Source: DATJQA01 sp041169145
Lineage (GTDB): Bacteria; Patescibacteriota; Minisyncoccia; UBA6257; 2-01-FULL-56-20
Assembly (NCBI GenBank): GCA_041169145.1
Contig: JBEEJO010000043.1
Span: forward strand, 1-6,560
Length of the DNA stretch: 6,560 nt
Direction of reading: 5' to 3'
The notes under the pieces are model-generated. The model was not told where the DNA came from and made no database searches. It saw nothing but the letters and a program-made list of their open reading frames with translations. The translations under genes were made by a program, and so were the position numbers. This document shows, piece after piece, positions 1-6,144 of this stretch. The first letter of the stretch is position 1. The number at the start of each line of letters is the position of its first letter.

Positions 1-239
1 TTCAATTTTTTTTCATGCTCAGGAGAAGCGATAGCACCCTCGATAAAGGCGATATCAAATTCGTCCATGATGTTCTTGGACTTCAACACGCGCGCATGGC
101 GGAAGTCGAACAGCTGTTTCCACTCCTGCCAATGGTCGTTCATCACCTCGGTCATGACGATGGTATTGTCCTCACAGCACGAGAACGAGAACCAGCCGAT
201 CTTTATTTTCTGTTGTGCCGTCCCTGATGCTTCGCTCAT
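1..239 (-). CDS. Hydrogenase/NuoB-like Fe-S small subunit, N-terminal part (truncated by window edge)
   Basis: This is a partial gene: 79 residues from the ATG at 239-237 down to the left edge, with no stop reached. An in-frame TAG at 254-252 excludes an earlier start. The N-terminus reads KIKIGWFSFSCCEDNTIV, then a stretch ending DIAFIEGAIAS. The order of a short beta strand, a cysteine motif near residue 20, and a hydrophobic strand closing in a (V/I)EG(A/S)I motif about 45 residues later is typical of the NADH:ubiquinone oxidoreductase 20 kDa / [NiFe]-hydrogenase small-subunit family, which carries the cluster proximal to the active site. Oddly, the cysteines are adjacent (Cys21-Cys22) and followed by Glu-Asp, instead of the C-x-G-C usual in hydrogenase small subunits; adjacent cysteines are the pattern of NuoB. 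The catalytic large subunit would be expected beyond the left edge. Its own promoter is visible at 251-259. The family call is fairly firm; whether it is a true hydrogenase is open. Confidence 0.72.
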   Translation of the reverse strand, partial: MSEASGTAQQKIKIGWFSFSCCEDNTIVMTEVMNDHWQEWKQLFDFRHARVLKSKNIMDEFDIAFIEGAIASPEHEKKL

Positions 240-250
240 ACGTTCTTTCC

Positions 251-259
251 ACTATACCA
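251..259 (-). promoter_or_regulatory. Extended -10 promoter for the hydrogenase-like gene
   Basis: Read on the minus strand, positions 259 to 251 give TGGTATAGT, a match to the extended -10 form TGnTATAAT with one mismatch in the hexamer. No convincing -35 is seen, which is normal for extended -10 promoters. The hexamer ends 11 nt before the ATG, so a transcript starting about 7 nt downstream of it would carry only about 4 nt of leader. The GGAAAG at 250-245 resembles a weak ribosome binding site, but would lie partly or wholly outside such an RNA. Confidence 0.55.
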
Positions 260-309
260 TAGTACGGCCCGTCCGCGCCCCGCCGATCCTGAAGAAATAA
301 CATGGTATA
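253..309. repeat. Inverted repeat spanning the divergent promoter region
   Basis: TATACCAT at 253-260 and ATGGTATA at 302-309 are perfect 8-bp inverted copies separated by 41 nt, and 9 of 10 positions match if 251-260 is compared with 302-311. The arms coincide with the two -10 elements, so the symmetry is at least partly that of two similar promoters. The left arm also sits in a smaller palindrome, ACTAT-ACC-ATAGT at 251-263, which has no counterpart on the right and could be an operator half-site. The spacer is GC-rich up to about 288 and then A-rich. Confidence 0.5.
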
Positions 310-311
310 CT
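303..311 (+). promoter_or_regulatory. Extended -10 promoter for the oxidoreductase-synthetase operon
   Basis: TGGTATACT is a TGn element followed by TATACT, one mismatch from TATAAT. It ends 10 nt before the ATG at 322. The expected transcription start, about 7 nt downstream, falls near 318-319, giving a leader of only a few bases. No Shine-Dalgarno sequence lies between the hexamer and the ATG, which supports a leaderless mRNA. No clear -35 box is present. Confidence 0.58.
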
Positions 312-321
312 ATGCATTGAT

Positions 322-2034
322 ATGTCGGATACACGCGATACTATCTTGACGGTCGCGATCGGCGGCGCCGCGGGCGACGGCGTGCGAGAAGCCGGCGCAA
401 GTCTTGGCACGCTTCTTACCGACCTCGGCCTTTACGCCCATTTGTCGTTCAAATATCCGTCGCTCATCCGCGGCGGGCACAACTATTCCCGCATTTCGTT
501 CTCCCGCGAGAAAGTTTTCTATGACTACAACCATCTTGACGTTCTCATCGCGCTGAACGGAGATTCGGTGAAACGGCATATCGGACACCTGAATCCCGAC
601 GCCATTGTGTTTGCCGACGCGTTTCAACCGGACGAACTCGCGACGCTCGGACAGAATGCCGTCGTTCTCCCGCTTGCGGAATTCGCGAAAAGCATCAACG
701 CGTCGCCTATCACCCGATCGTCGGTCGCGCTCGGCGCCTTCTGTTACCTGCTCGACCTACCGCTCCCGAAGATGGTTGACGTGCTCCATCGCATCTTTCA
801 GGGCAAAGAGTCCGATGCGAACATCAAGCTTGCGGAGATGGGATATGAATGCCTCCAAAAACTCGGCTTCCGCCACACGAAATCCATCACGCCCGCTCCC
901 CCTTCGGAAGCGAAGGAGTTCGTCGAAGGCAATAGCGCCCTCGCCCGCGGTCTCGTCGCCGCCGGACTGAATGCCTATCTCGCCTATCCCATGACACCGG
1001 CAACGTCCATTCTGCATTTTCTCGCAAAGAAACAGGATGAGTACGGCATCAAGGTCATCCAGCCGGAGAACGAAATATCGGTCATCAATATGGCGCTTGG
1101 CATGGGCTATGGCGGCAAGCGGGTCGCTATCGGCACGGCGACCGGCGGATTCGCTCTCATGCAAGAGGCCTTCAGCTTGGCCGGCATGACCGAGATACCC
1201 ATCGTTGTCGCCGTCTCTCAGCGCTATGCACCGGCAACCGGCGCGCCGACCCACTCCAGCCAAGCCGATCTGCGATTCGTGTTGCACGCGGGGCACGGCG
1301 AATTCCCGCGCATCGTTATGGCGCCGGGCGATCCGGAAGAGGCCTTTCAATGCGGTATGGATGCGCTGAACCTCGCCTGGAAATACCAGCTGCCGGTCAT
1401 TGTTCTGCTCGACAAACACGTATCGGAGAATTCGATGACAAGCACGCTTCCGAGCAATGGGACCATCGAGCGCGGAAGGCTCGTTGATCGCGTGGAAGGC
1501 GACTACCGGCGCTATGCGATAACGGATGACGGCGTTTCTCCGCTCGCTTTCCCCGGCACGCCGAACGCCATCATCAAGGTTTCGAGTTACGAACACGATG
1601 AGGAAGGCATCGCAACCGAAGTTATGGATACGATCAAGGCGATGCAGGACAAACGATTCGCCAAATCACCATACCTTGCGCGAGAATGTGCGGACCATGA
1701 TTCCGTCAAAGTGTACGGTGACGCCGGGAGTTCAAATGTCGTCGTTTTTTGGGGCTCGACCAAAGCGACGATACTCGAAGCCGCTAAACACCTCGAGAAA
1801 CCTGCGAAGCTCGTTCAGATCGTCTGGCTCGAACCGTTCCCATACGAACGCGTTGCCCAAGAACTCTCAGGCGCCCGAGCTATCGTTGATGTTGAAGGAA
1901 ATCGCGGAGGCCAGCTCGCCGGACTTATCCGCGAGAAGACCGGCATCGATATTCAAAAAAAGATCCTGCATTACGACTCGCGGCCGTTCGACCCGCTCGA
2001 ACTCGCCGCAGAACTCAATACCTATTTCGCCTAG
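322..2034 (+). CDS. korA: 2-oxoacid:ferredoxin oxidoreductase, fused gamma-alpha subunit
   Basis: This 570-residue cytoplasmic subunit belongs to an enzyme that oxidatively decarboxylates a 2-oxoacid to acyl-CoA while reducing ferredoxin. Residues about 8-190 are the gamma domain, with a glycine-rich Rossmann-like start (IGGAAGDGVREAG, 13-25) and the family motif YPSLIRGGHNYSRISF (45-60). Residues about 200-425 are the alpha pyrimidine-binding domain: AYPMTPATSI (221-230), QPENEISVINMALG (247-260), an AGMTEIP segment (287-293) and AGHGEFPRIVMAPGD (323-337). Residues about 455-570 are the transketolase C-terminal-like domain. Length and order match the fused KorA-type subunits. The usual TSGPGFSLM stretch reads TATGGFALM here (272-280), a variant within the family. 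The ATG at 322 follows an in-frame TAA at 298-300; there is no ribosome binding site, and an extended -10 lies just upstream. The beta gene begins 3 nt after the stop. Substrate (pyruvate, 2-oxoglutarate, branched-chain or aryl 2-oxoacid) cannot be read from the sequence, so the symbol is generic. Confidence 0.93.
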   Translation: MSDTRDTILTVAIGGAAGDGVREAGASLGTLLTDLGLYAHLSFKYPSLIRGGHNYSRISFSREKVFYDYNHLDVLIALNGDSVKRHIGHLNPDAIVFADAFQPDELATLGQNAVVLPLAEFAKSINASPITRSSVALGAFCYLLDLPLPKMVDVLHRIFQGKESDANIKLAEMGYECLQKLGFRHTKSITPAPPSEAKEFVEGNSALARGLVAAGLNAYLAYPMTPATSILHFLAKKQDEYGIKVIQPENEISVINMALGMGYGGKRVAIGTATGGFALMQEAFSLAGMTEIPIVVAVSQRYAPATGAPTHSSQADLRFVLHAGHGEFPRIVMAPGDPEEAFQCGMDALNLAWKYQLPVIVLLDKHVSENSMTSTLPSNGTIERGRLVDRVEGDYRRYAITDDGVSPLAFPGTPNAIIKVSSYEHDEEGIATEVMDTIKAMQDKRFAKSPYLARECADHDSVKVYGDAGSSNVVVFWGSTKATILEAAKHLEKPAKLVQIVWLEPFPYERVAQELSGARAIVDVEGNRGGQLAGLIREKTGIDIQKKILHYDSRPFDPLELAAELNTYFA

Positions 2035-2037
2035 ACC

Positions 2038-2823
2038 ATGGAAAACCTGAATTTGAGCACATCATCGCCTATCACCTGGTGCCCCGGCTGTCCGAACGCA
2101 CAGATCCTTGTCGCCTTCCGGCAAATGGTGACCGAGCTCGTGCACGACGGAACACTGAAGTTCGAGAATATCGTTGCGCTCTCGGGTATCGGCTGTCACG
2201 GCAAGATAACCGACTATCTGAATATGAACACCTTCACGTCGCTCCACGGCCGCCTCATTCCGACGATGACGGGCGTGAAGATCGCGAATCCGGCGCTCAC
2301 GGTCGTCGGCTTTTCCGGCGACGCCGATTCGTATAACGAAGGCATGGAACACCTTGTTCATGCCGCGCGGAAAAATTCGGACATCAATCTGTTCATCCAC
2401 GACAATCAGGTGTTCGCCTTGACCACCGGCCAGGCCTCGCCGACAAGCCCGAAGGGATTCAAGGGTAAGTCGACCCCCGCCGGCAGCACCGAAGAACCGT
2501 TCGACCCGATCCCCTTCATGCTGACGGTCGGCGCAACGTTCGTCGCGCGAACCTATGCGGGCGACATCCAGAGGACAAAGCATATCATGCAAGCCGCGCT
2601 CGCCCACCGGGGATTCTCCTTCGTCGATATCATCCAGCCGTGCATCACGTTCTTTGATACCCGCGAGTATTACAAAGACCGCATCGTATGGCTTGAGGAT
2701 AGCTTCCCGCGCACCGACCGCGCCGCGGCAATAGCCAAAGCGTCCGAACATGGCGACAAGGTGCCGCTTGGCATTTTTTACCAAGTCAATCGACCGACGT
2801 TCGAAGAAGAACTTCATGCCTAA
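2038..2823 (+). CDS. korB: 2-oxoacid:ferredoxin oxidoreductase, beta (thiamine diphosphate) subunit
   Basis: This 261-residue catalytic partner of the gamma-alpha subunit binds thiamine diphosphate and a proximal [4Fe-4S] cluster. Visible motifs are WCPGCPN (Cys15, Cys18), SGIGCHGK (Cys53), LHGRLIP followed by TGVKIANP (69-85), the diphosphate/Mg signature GDAD (94-97) with HDNQVFALTTGQASPTSPKG (121-140, Asn123), and a fourth cysteine at PCITFF (Cys202). These four cysteines are the usual cluster ligands of KorB/PorB. The family commonly has GDGD, so Ala96 is a mild variant, and the common IGGNH after it is NEGMEH here. Length is normal for the short beta subunits. The ATG lies 3 nt after the preceding stop without a Shine-Dalgarno sequence, so translational coupling is likely. 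No delta (2[4Fe-4S]) ferredoxin-type subunit is encoded nearby, so electrons must leave to a free ferredoxin. Confidence in the family is very high; substrate is unknown. Confidence 0.94.
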   Translation: MENLNLSTSSPITWCPGCPNAQILVAFRQMVTELVHDGTLKFENIVALSGIGCHGKITDYLNMNTFTSLHGRLIPTMTGVKIANPALTVVGFSGDADSYNEGMEHLVHAARKNSDINLFIHDNQVFALTTGQASPTSPKGFKGKSTPAGSTEEPFDPIPFMLTVGATFVARTYAGDIQRTKHIMQAALAHRGFSFVDIIQPCITFFDTREYYKDRIVWLEDSFPRTDRAAAIAKASEHGDKVPLGIFYQVNRPTFEEELHA

Positions 2824-4897
2824 CGCATCTCGCGCGCGATTTACCGCGCTGTTCGATCCCCGCTCGGTCGCTGTGATCGGCGCGACCCCCGAACCGCAGA
2901 AGGTCGGGTATTCGCTCATGCGGAACCTGCTCGCCGGCAAACCGCGCGAGATCTTTCCCGTCACGGTCAGCCAGACAAGCGTGCTCGGCAAGCGCGCCTA
3001 TCGCTCCGTTCTCGATATCGAATCTCCCGTCGACCTCGCGCTCATCGCCGTCCGCGCGGATATCGTTCCGCACGTGCTCACCGAGTGCGGAAAAAAACGC
3101 GTACCGTTCGCCGTCATCATTTCGGCGGGCTTCAAAGAATCCGGCGGTGCAGGCATACAACTTGAAGAGCAGATACGGGCCATTGCGAAGAAGTACAAGA
3201 TCTCGCTCCTGGGTCCGAACTGTCTCGGCGTTATGAACGGCCGGGCCGATCTGAACGGCTCGTTCGCCGCCGACAAGCCCATGCCCGGTGATATCGCGTT
3301 CGTGTCGCAGTCCGGCGCGCTCGGCTCGGCGCTCCTCGACTGGGCGACCACCCACGGCGTCGGTTTCTCGAAATTCGTGAGTTTGGGGAACGAGGCAGGG
3401 CTCACCGAGCTCGATTTTCTGGATTACCTTGCGACCGATACGGAATCGAACGCGGTCCTCATCTATCTTGAACATGTGACCGACGGAGCAACATTCATGG
3501 CGCTTGCCGGACGCCTCGCAAAAAAGAAGCCGGTCGTCCTTATTAAAGCGGGCCGCAGCGCCCGCGGGCGCCAAGCGGTCGCATCGCATACCGGTTCGCT
3601 CGCGCCGGAAGACGCCGTTTTCACCGCCGCCTGCCGCGCAAGCGGTATTATCGTCGTTGAATCGCTCCGCGAACTTTTCAACCTTGCCCGGCTCTTCCGC
3701 ATGGGCATCCGCCAGCCGCTCCGGCGGCTCGCGGTACTCACGAACGGCGGCGGCCCGTCGGTCATCGCCGCCGATCTTATCGATTCATCGCCCTCGCTCG
3801 AACTCGCCGAACTTTCGGAAACAACAAAACAAAAGCTCCGCGCCGTTCTGCCGCCGATGGCTTCCGTCGGCAATCCGGTGGACATCATTGGCGATGGAGG
3901 CGCATCGCGCTATGAAGCCGCGCTTGGCATCCTGATCAACGAAAAGAACGTGGACGCCATCATGGTCATGCTCACGCCGCAGATGATGACCGAAACGGAA
4001 AAGACCGCCGAACTCCTTGTTTCGTACGCGAAAAAGAAACCACTTCTGCCGGTCTTTATGGGCGGAGCCGCCATTCAGAAAGGCGTCGCACGCTTGGAAC
4101 ATAGAGGGCTCGGAAACTTCTGGTTCCCGGACGACGTCGTTTCCGCGCTTGAGGCGCTTGCCCTGGGCCGAGCCGAAGGGCCTGCGGGACCCGGATATAA
4201 AAAATCGGCGCCAGCATCCGCTCCGACTACGCACGCGAAACGGCCTGTTCGGCTTATGGATTATTCAAAAACAGAAAAGCTGCTTCGCCGATACGGCATA
4301 CGCTTGGATGGCGCGTTCGTCCGCTCGCCGAAAGAACTGCCCGCTGCAGGAAAGAAGCTCGGCAAGGGCCCGCTCGCGATGAAGATCGTTTCGCCCGACG
4401 TCGTGCACAAGACCGACGCGGGCGGCGTGGTATTGAACATTGCCGATGCATCCGCGGCCGCAGGAGCGTGGGAGCACATCATCCACTCGGTTAAGAAGAG
4501 TTATCCAAAAGCCAGAGTGAACGGCATGGTCCTCCAGCGGATGCGAAACGGTAAAGAGGTCATCATCGGCATGAAACGCGATCCGGTCTTCGGCCCGGCC
4601 ATCATCTTCGGTCTCGGCGGTATCTTTGTCGAAGCGATGAAAGACACGGCGCTTCGCGTCGCGCCCGTTAACGCCAAGTCCGCGAACGAGATGGTCCGCG
4701 AAATAAAAGGATTCCCGCTCCTCAAGGGTTTGCGTGGCGAGCGTCCGGTGAATATCGCGGCGCTTGAAAAGCTTGCGGTATCGCTCTCGCGCCTCGCGCT
4801 CGCGAACCCGAAGATCTCAGAGATAGACCTGAACCCCGTTATCGCCACGGCGAAAGAAGCCGTCGTGGTGGACGCGCGGGTGATCCTCAATTCGTAA
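2816..4897 (+). CDS. ADP-forming acyl-CoA synthetase (acetate-CoA ligase type), alpha-beta fusion
   Basis: This 693-residue enzyme of the NDP-forming acyl-CoA synthetase superfamily converts acyl-CoA + ADP + phosphate to free acid + ATP + CoA, giving substrate-level ATP. Residues about 8-140 are the CoA-binding Rossmann domain (FDPRSVAVIGATPEPQKVG, 13-31; LLGPNCLGVMN, 131-141). About 155-455 holds the two succinyl-CoA-ligase-like domains, with SQSGALGSALLDW (164-176) and the phosphorylated histidine in ASHTGS (His258). About 478-690 is the ATP-grasp beta part, with the second shuttle histidine in SPDVVHKTDAGGV (His531), GPAIIFGLGGIFVEAMKD (593-610) and the closing EIDLNPV (669-675). Both histidines are intact. 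The ATG at 2816 was preferred over one at 2750 because homology starts right after it; it overlaps the beta-subunit stop by 8 nt, implying coupled translation. A palindromic element lies in the inter-domain linker (residues 449-459). The gene ends inside the last codons of the opposing flavoprotein gene. Confidence 0.93.
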   Translation: MPNASRARFTALFDPRSVAVIGATPEPQKVGYSLMRNLLAGKPREIFPVTVSQTSVLGKRAYRSVLDIESPVDLALIAVRADIVPHVLTECGKKRVPFAVIISAGFKESGGAGIQLEEQIRAIAKKYKISLLGPNCLGVMNGRADLNGSFAADKPMPGDIAFVSQSGALGSALLDWATTHGVGFSKFVSLGNEAGLTELDFLDYLATDTESNAVLIYLEHVTDGATFMALAGRLAKKKPVVLIKAGRSARGRQAVASHTGSLAPEDAVFTAACRASGIIVVESLRELFNLARLFRMGIRQPLRRLAVLTNGGGPSVIAADLIDSSPSLELAELSETTKQKLRAVLPPMASVGNPVDIIGDGGASRYEAALGILINEKNVDAIMVMLTPQMMTETEKTAELLVSYAKKKPLLPVFMGGAAIQKGVARLEHRGLGNFWFPDDVVSALEALALGRAEGPAGPGYKKSAPASAPTTHAKRPVRLMDYSKTEKLLRRYGIRLDGAFVRSPKELPAAGKKLGKGPLAMKIVSPDVVHKTDAGGVVLNIADASAAAGAWEHIIHSVKKSYPKARVNGMVLQRMRNGKEVIIGMKRDPVFGPAIIFGLGGIFVEAMKDTALRVAPVNAKSANEMVREIKGFPLLKGLRGERPVNIAALEKLAVSLSRLALANPKISEIDLNPVIATAKEAVVVDARVILNS
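4160..4192. repeat. REP-like palindromic element inside the synthetase linker
   Basis: GCCCT at 4160-4164 pairs with AGGGC at 4177-4181, and inside it GGC (4166-4168) pairs with GCC (4172-4174) around a CGA loop, giving an almost complete hairpin. It is followed by CCTGCGGGACCC (4181-4192). From memory this resembles a short palindrome of the type GCCCTGAGC...GAAGGGC that is scattered through many environmental bacterial genomes and turns up inside genes. Here it encodes residues 449-459 (ALGRAEGPAGP) of the synthetase, exactly where alpha and beta parts join, without breaking the frame. Only one copy lies in this window, so repetition in the genome is not shown. Confidence 0.45.
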
Positions 4898-6125
4898 TCA
4901 AACTTTTCAGATCGAAGTTCGGATCGCCGAGTTCTTTGTGCTTTTCCGAAACGTCGACATTGTGGTCGATAAGCTTCGATATTGAGCTCATTTCGTTCGT
5001 ACGGTTGATGAGCGTCGCGCCGACAAGCTCTTTGCCGACGATGAGCATGCGGACGTATGAGCCAAGCTCCGGCGAGCCGCGCGGAATGACAATACGATCC
5101 GGCCCCGGCCGAACATCGTCCACGAAGGTAATGGTTATGCCCATACCGACCGTTGTGTAGAATGAGACAAAACTGAATTTCGTCCGCTGGCCCATCATAT
5201 TGAGCGCCGCCACCCGGCCTTGCTCGCGGGCGTTCACCCAGTTTCCCGACTCGAGCATCTCATCGAGCAAAATATCGCGATATTCGGCCACGTCGCCCGC
5301 CGTCCATACATCCGGAATACTCGTCGCAAGATACTCGTCGGCGATAATGCCGTGCGCATGCTGTATCCCGGAATGTTCGAGCCAATCGATCGGCGAATAC
5401 ACGCCGATGCCGCACATGATCATGTCGCACGAAAGCTCCCGGCCATCCTTGAGCCGGACGCCCGAAACCGCATCGCCGCCCAGAACTTCCGCGACTTCCA
5501 TCTCGCGAATGATGGCAACACCACCCTTGACGAGCGCGGCTTCGACCATCCGGCCTGACGGCTCGTCGAGCAGGGGCTCCCAAAAATATCTCTCGCGCAG
5601 GATCATCGTCACCTCGAGGCCTGCCAAGCGCAACATATCGGCCATCTCGAAACCGATGAATCCCCCGCCGATGATGATGGCTTTCTTCGCGGTCTTTATA
5701 TGATCAATAATGCCCTTGGCTTGGTCGAGCGTGCGCAGGTAATGGACTCCGTACCTCCCCGCACCGGCGACGGTCCACTGCCGGGCCGAGACGCCGAGCG
5801 CGAGAAGCAGTTTTCCGTACTGCAACTCTGTGCCGTCGGAAAGCGTGACCACCTTCTTCGCGCCGTCGAGCGCCGTCGCGGACTTCCCACCGAGGAACGC
5901 GACGCGATTCTCGGCGTACCACTGCTCGCCCTTCATGAATACCGTGTCGAACGGTATCTTTCCCAAAAAAAAGTTCGGCTTCGAGAGCATGACCCGCGAA
6001 TACAAGGGATGGATCTCGTCGCTCACAATAGCAACGGAACCGCTCTGGTCGGTTTGCCGGATCGTTTCCGCGGCGGCTGTGCCTGCCGCGCCGCCGCCTA
6101 TGATGAGATAGTCGTATGACTCCAT
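4887..6125 (-). CDS. FAD-dependent NAD(P)H oxidoreductase, ferredoxin/rubredoxin/nitrite-reductase type
   Basis: This 412-residue flavoprotein has the two-dinucleotide-fold layout of class-III pyridine nucleotide oxidoreductases (rubredoxin/ferredoxin reductases and the NirB N-terminus). Residues 4-20 hold the FAD fold (YLIIGGGAAGTAAAE), followed by HPLYSRVMLSKP (39-50), a signature of this subgroup. Residues 149-161 are the NAD(P)H fold (AIIIGGGFIGFEM). TAGDVAEY (275-282) is the second FAD contact. About 320-412 form the C-terminal interface domain. No CxxC redox pair is present, so electrons would pass directly from FAD to a partner. The end of the second strand of the NAD(P) fold carries Leu-Arg (176-177) instead of the acidic residue typical of NADH enzymes, weakly suggesting NADPH. 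The ATG at 6125 was chosen because homology starts there, although the frame stays open to 6242; an SD-like AGGCGG lies 8 nt upstream. The ferredoxin gene ends 19 nt before it, making that protein the obvious partner. The TGA stop lies within the 3' end of the synthetase gene (11-bp tail-to-tail overlap). Confidence 0.9.
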   Translation of the reverse strand: MESYDYLIIGGGAAGTAAAETIRQTDQSGSVAIVSDEIHPLYSRVMLSKPNFFLGKIPFDTVFMKGEQWYAENRVAFLGGKSATALDGAKKVVTLSDGTELQYGKLLLALGVSARQWTVAGAGRYGVHYLRTLDQAKGIIDHIKTAKKAIIIGGGFIGFEMADMLRLAGLEVTMILRERYFWEPLLDEPSGRMVEAALVKGGVAIIREMEVAEVLGGDAVSGVRLKDGRELSCDMIMCGIGVYSPIDWLEHSGIQHAHGIIADEYLATSIPDVWTAGDVAEYRDILLDEMLESGNWVNAREQGRVAALNMMGQRTKFSFVSFYTTVGMGITITFVDDVRPGPDRIVIPRGSPELGSYVRMLIVGKELVGATLINRTNEMSSISKLIDHNVDVSEKHKELGDPNFDLKSLITN

Positions 6126-6133
6126 GGATAGAA

Positions 6134-6139
6134 CCGCCT
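6134..6139 (-). promoter_or_regulatory. Shine-Dalgarno-like site deciding the flavoprotein start
   Basis: On the minus strand this reads AGGCGG, one mismatch from AGGAGG, with 8 nt to the ATG at 6125-6123. It sits in the 19-nt gap after the ferredoxin stop and supports this start over the upstream in-frame ATG at 6242. It is the only good Shine-Dalgarno match at any start in the window. Confidence 0.5.
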
Positions 6140-6144
6140 GTGCG

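Noticed and set aside
245..250. GGAAAG as a Shine-Dalgarno sequence for the hydrogenase-like gene
   Set aside because: Weak match, and it would lie mostly upstream of the predicted transcript start; not reported as a separate site.
15..300. Plus-strand open frames at the left edge
   Set aside because: They are antisense to the truncated hydrogenase-like gene, whose translation shows clear family motifs.
757..1596. Long minus-strand open frame (279 codons) opposite the alpha subunit
   Set aside because: Lies entirely inside a gene with clear family motifs; the translation is rich in Arg/His/Asp with no recognisable fold, as expected for the antisense of a GC-rich gene.
2750..2815. Earlier in-frame ATG for the synthetase at 2750
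   Set aside because: Would add 22 residues overlapping the beta subunit C-terminus with no family resemblance; the CoA-binding domain begins just after the ATG at 2816.
2062..2991. Minus-strand open frame of 309 codons across the beta subunit and synthetase start
   Set aside because: Spans two well-supported plus-strand genes and shows no motif of its own; antisense shadow.
5965..5972. Run of eight A (T on the coding strand) in the flavoprotein gene as a possible slippage site
   Set aside because: The frame is intact through it and encodes the expected NFFLGK segment; no alternative product is evident.
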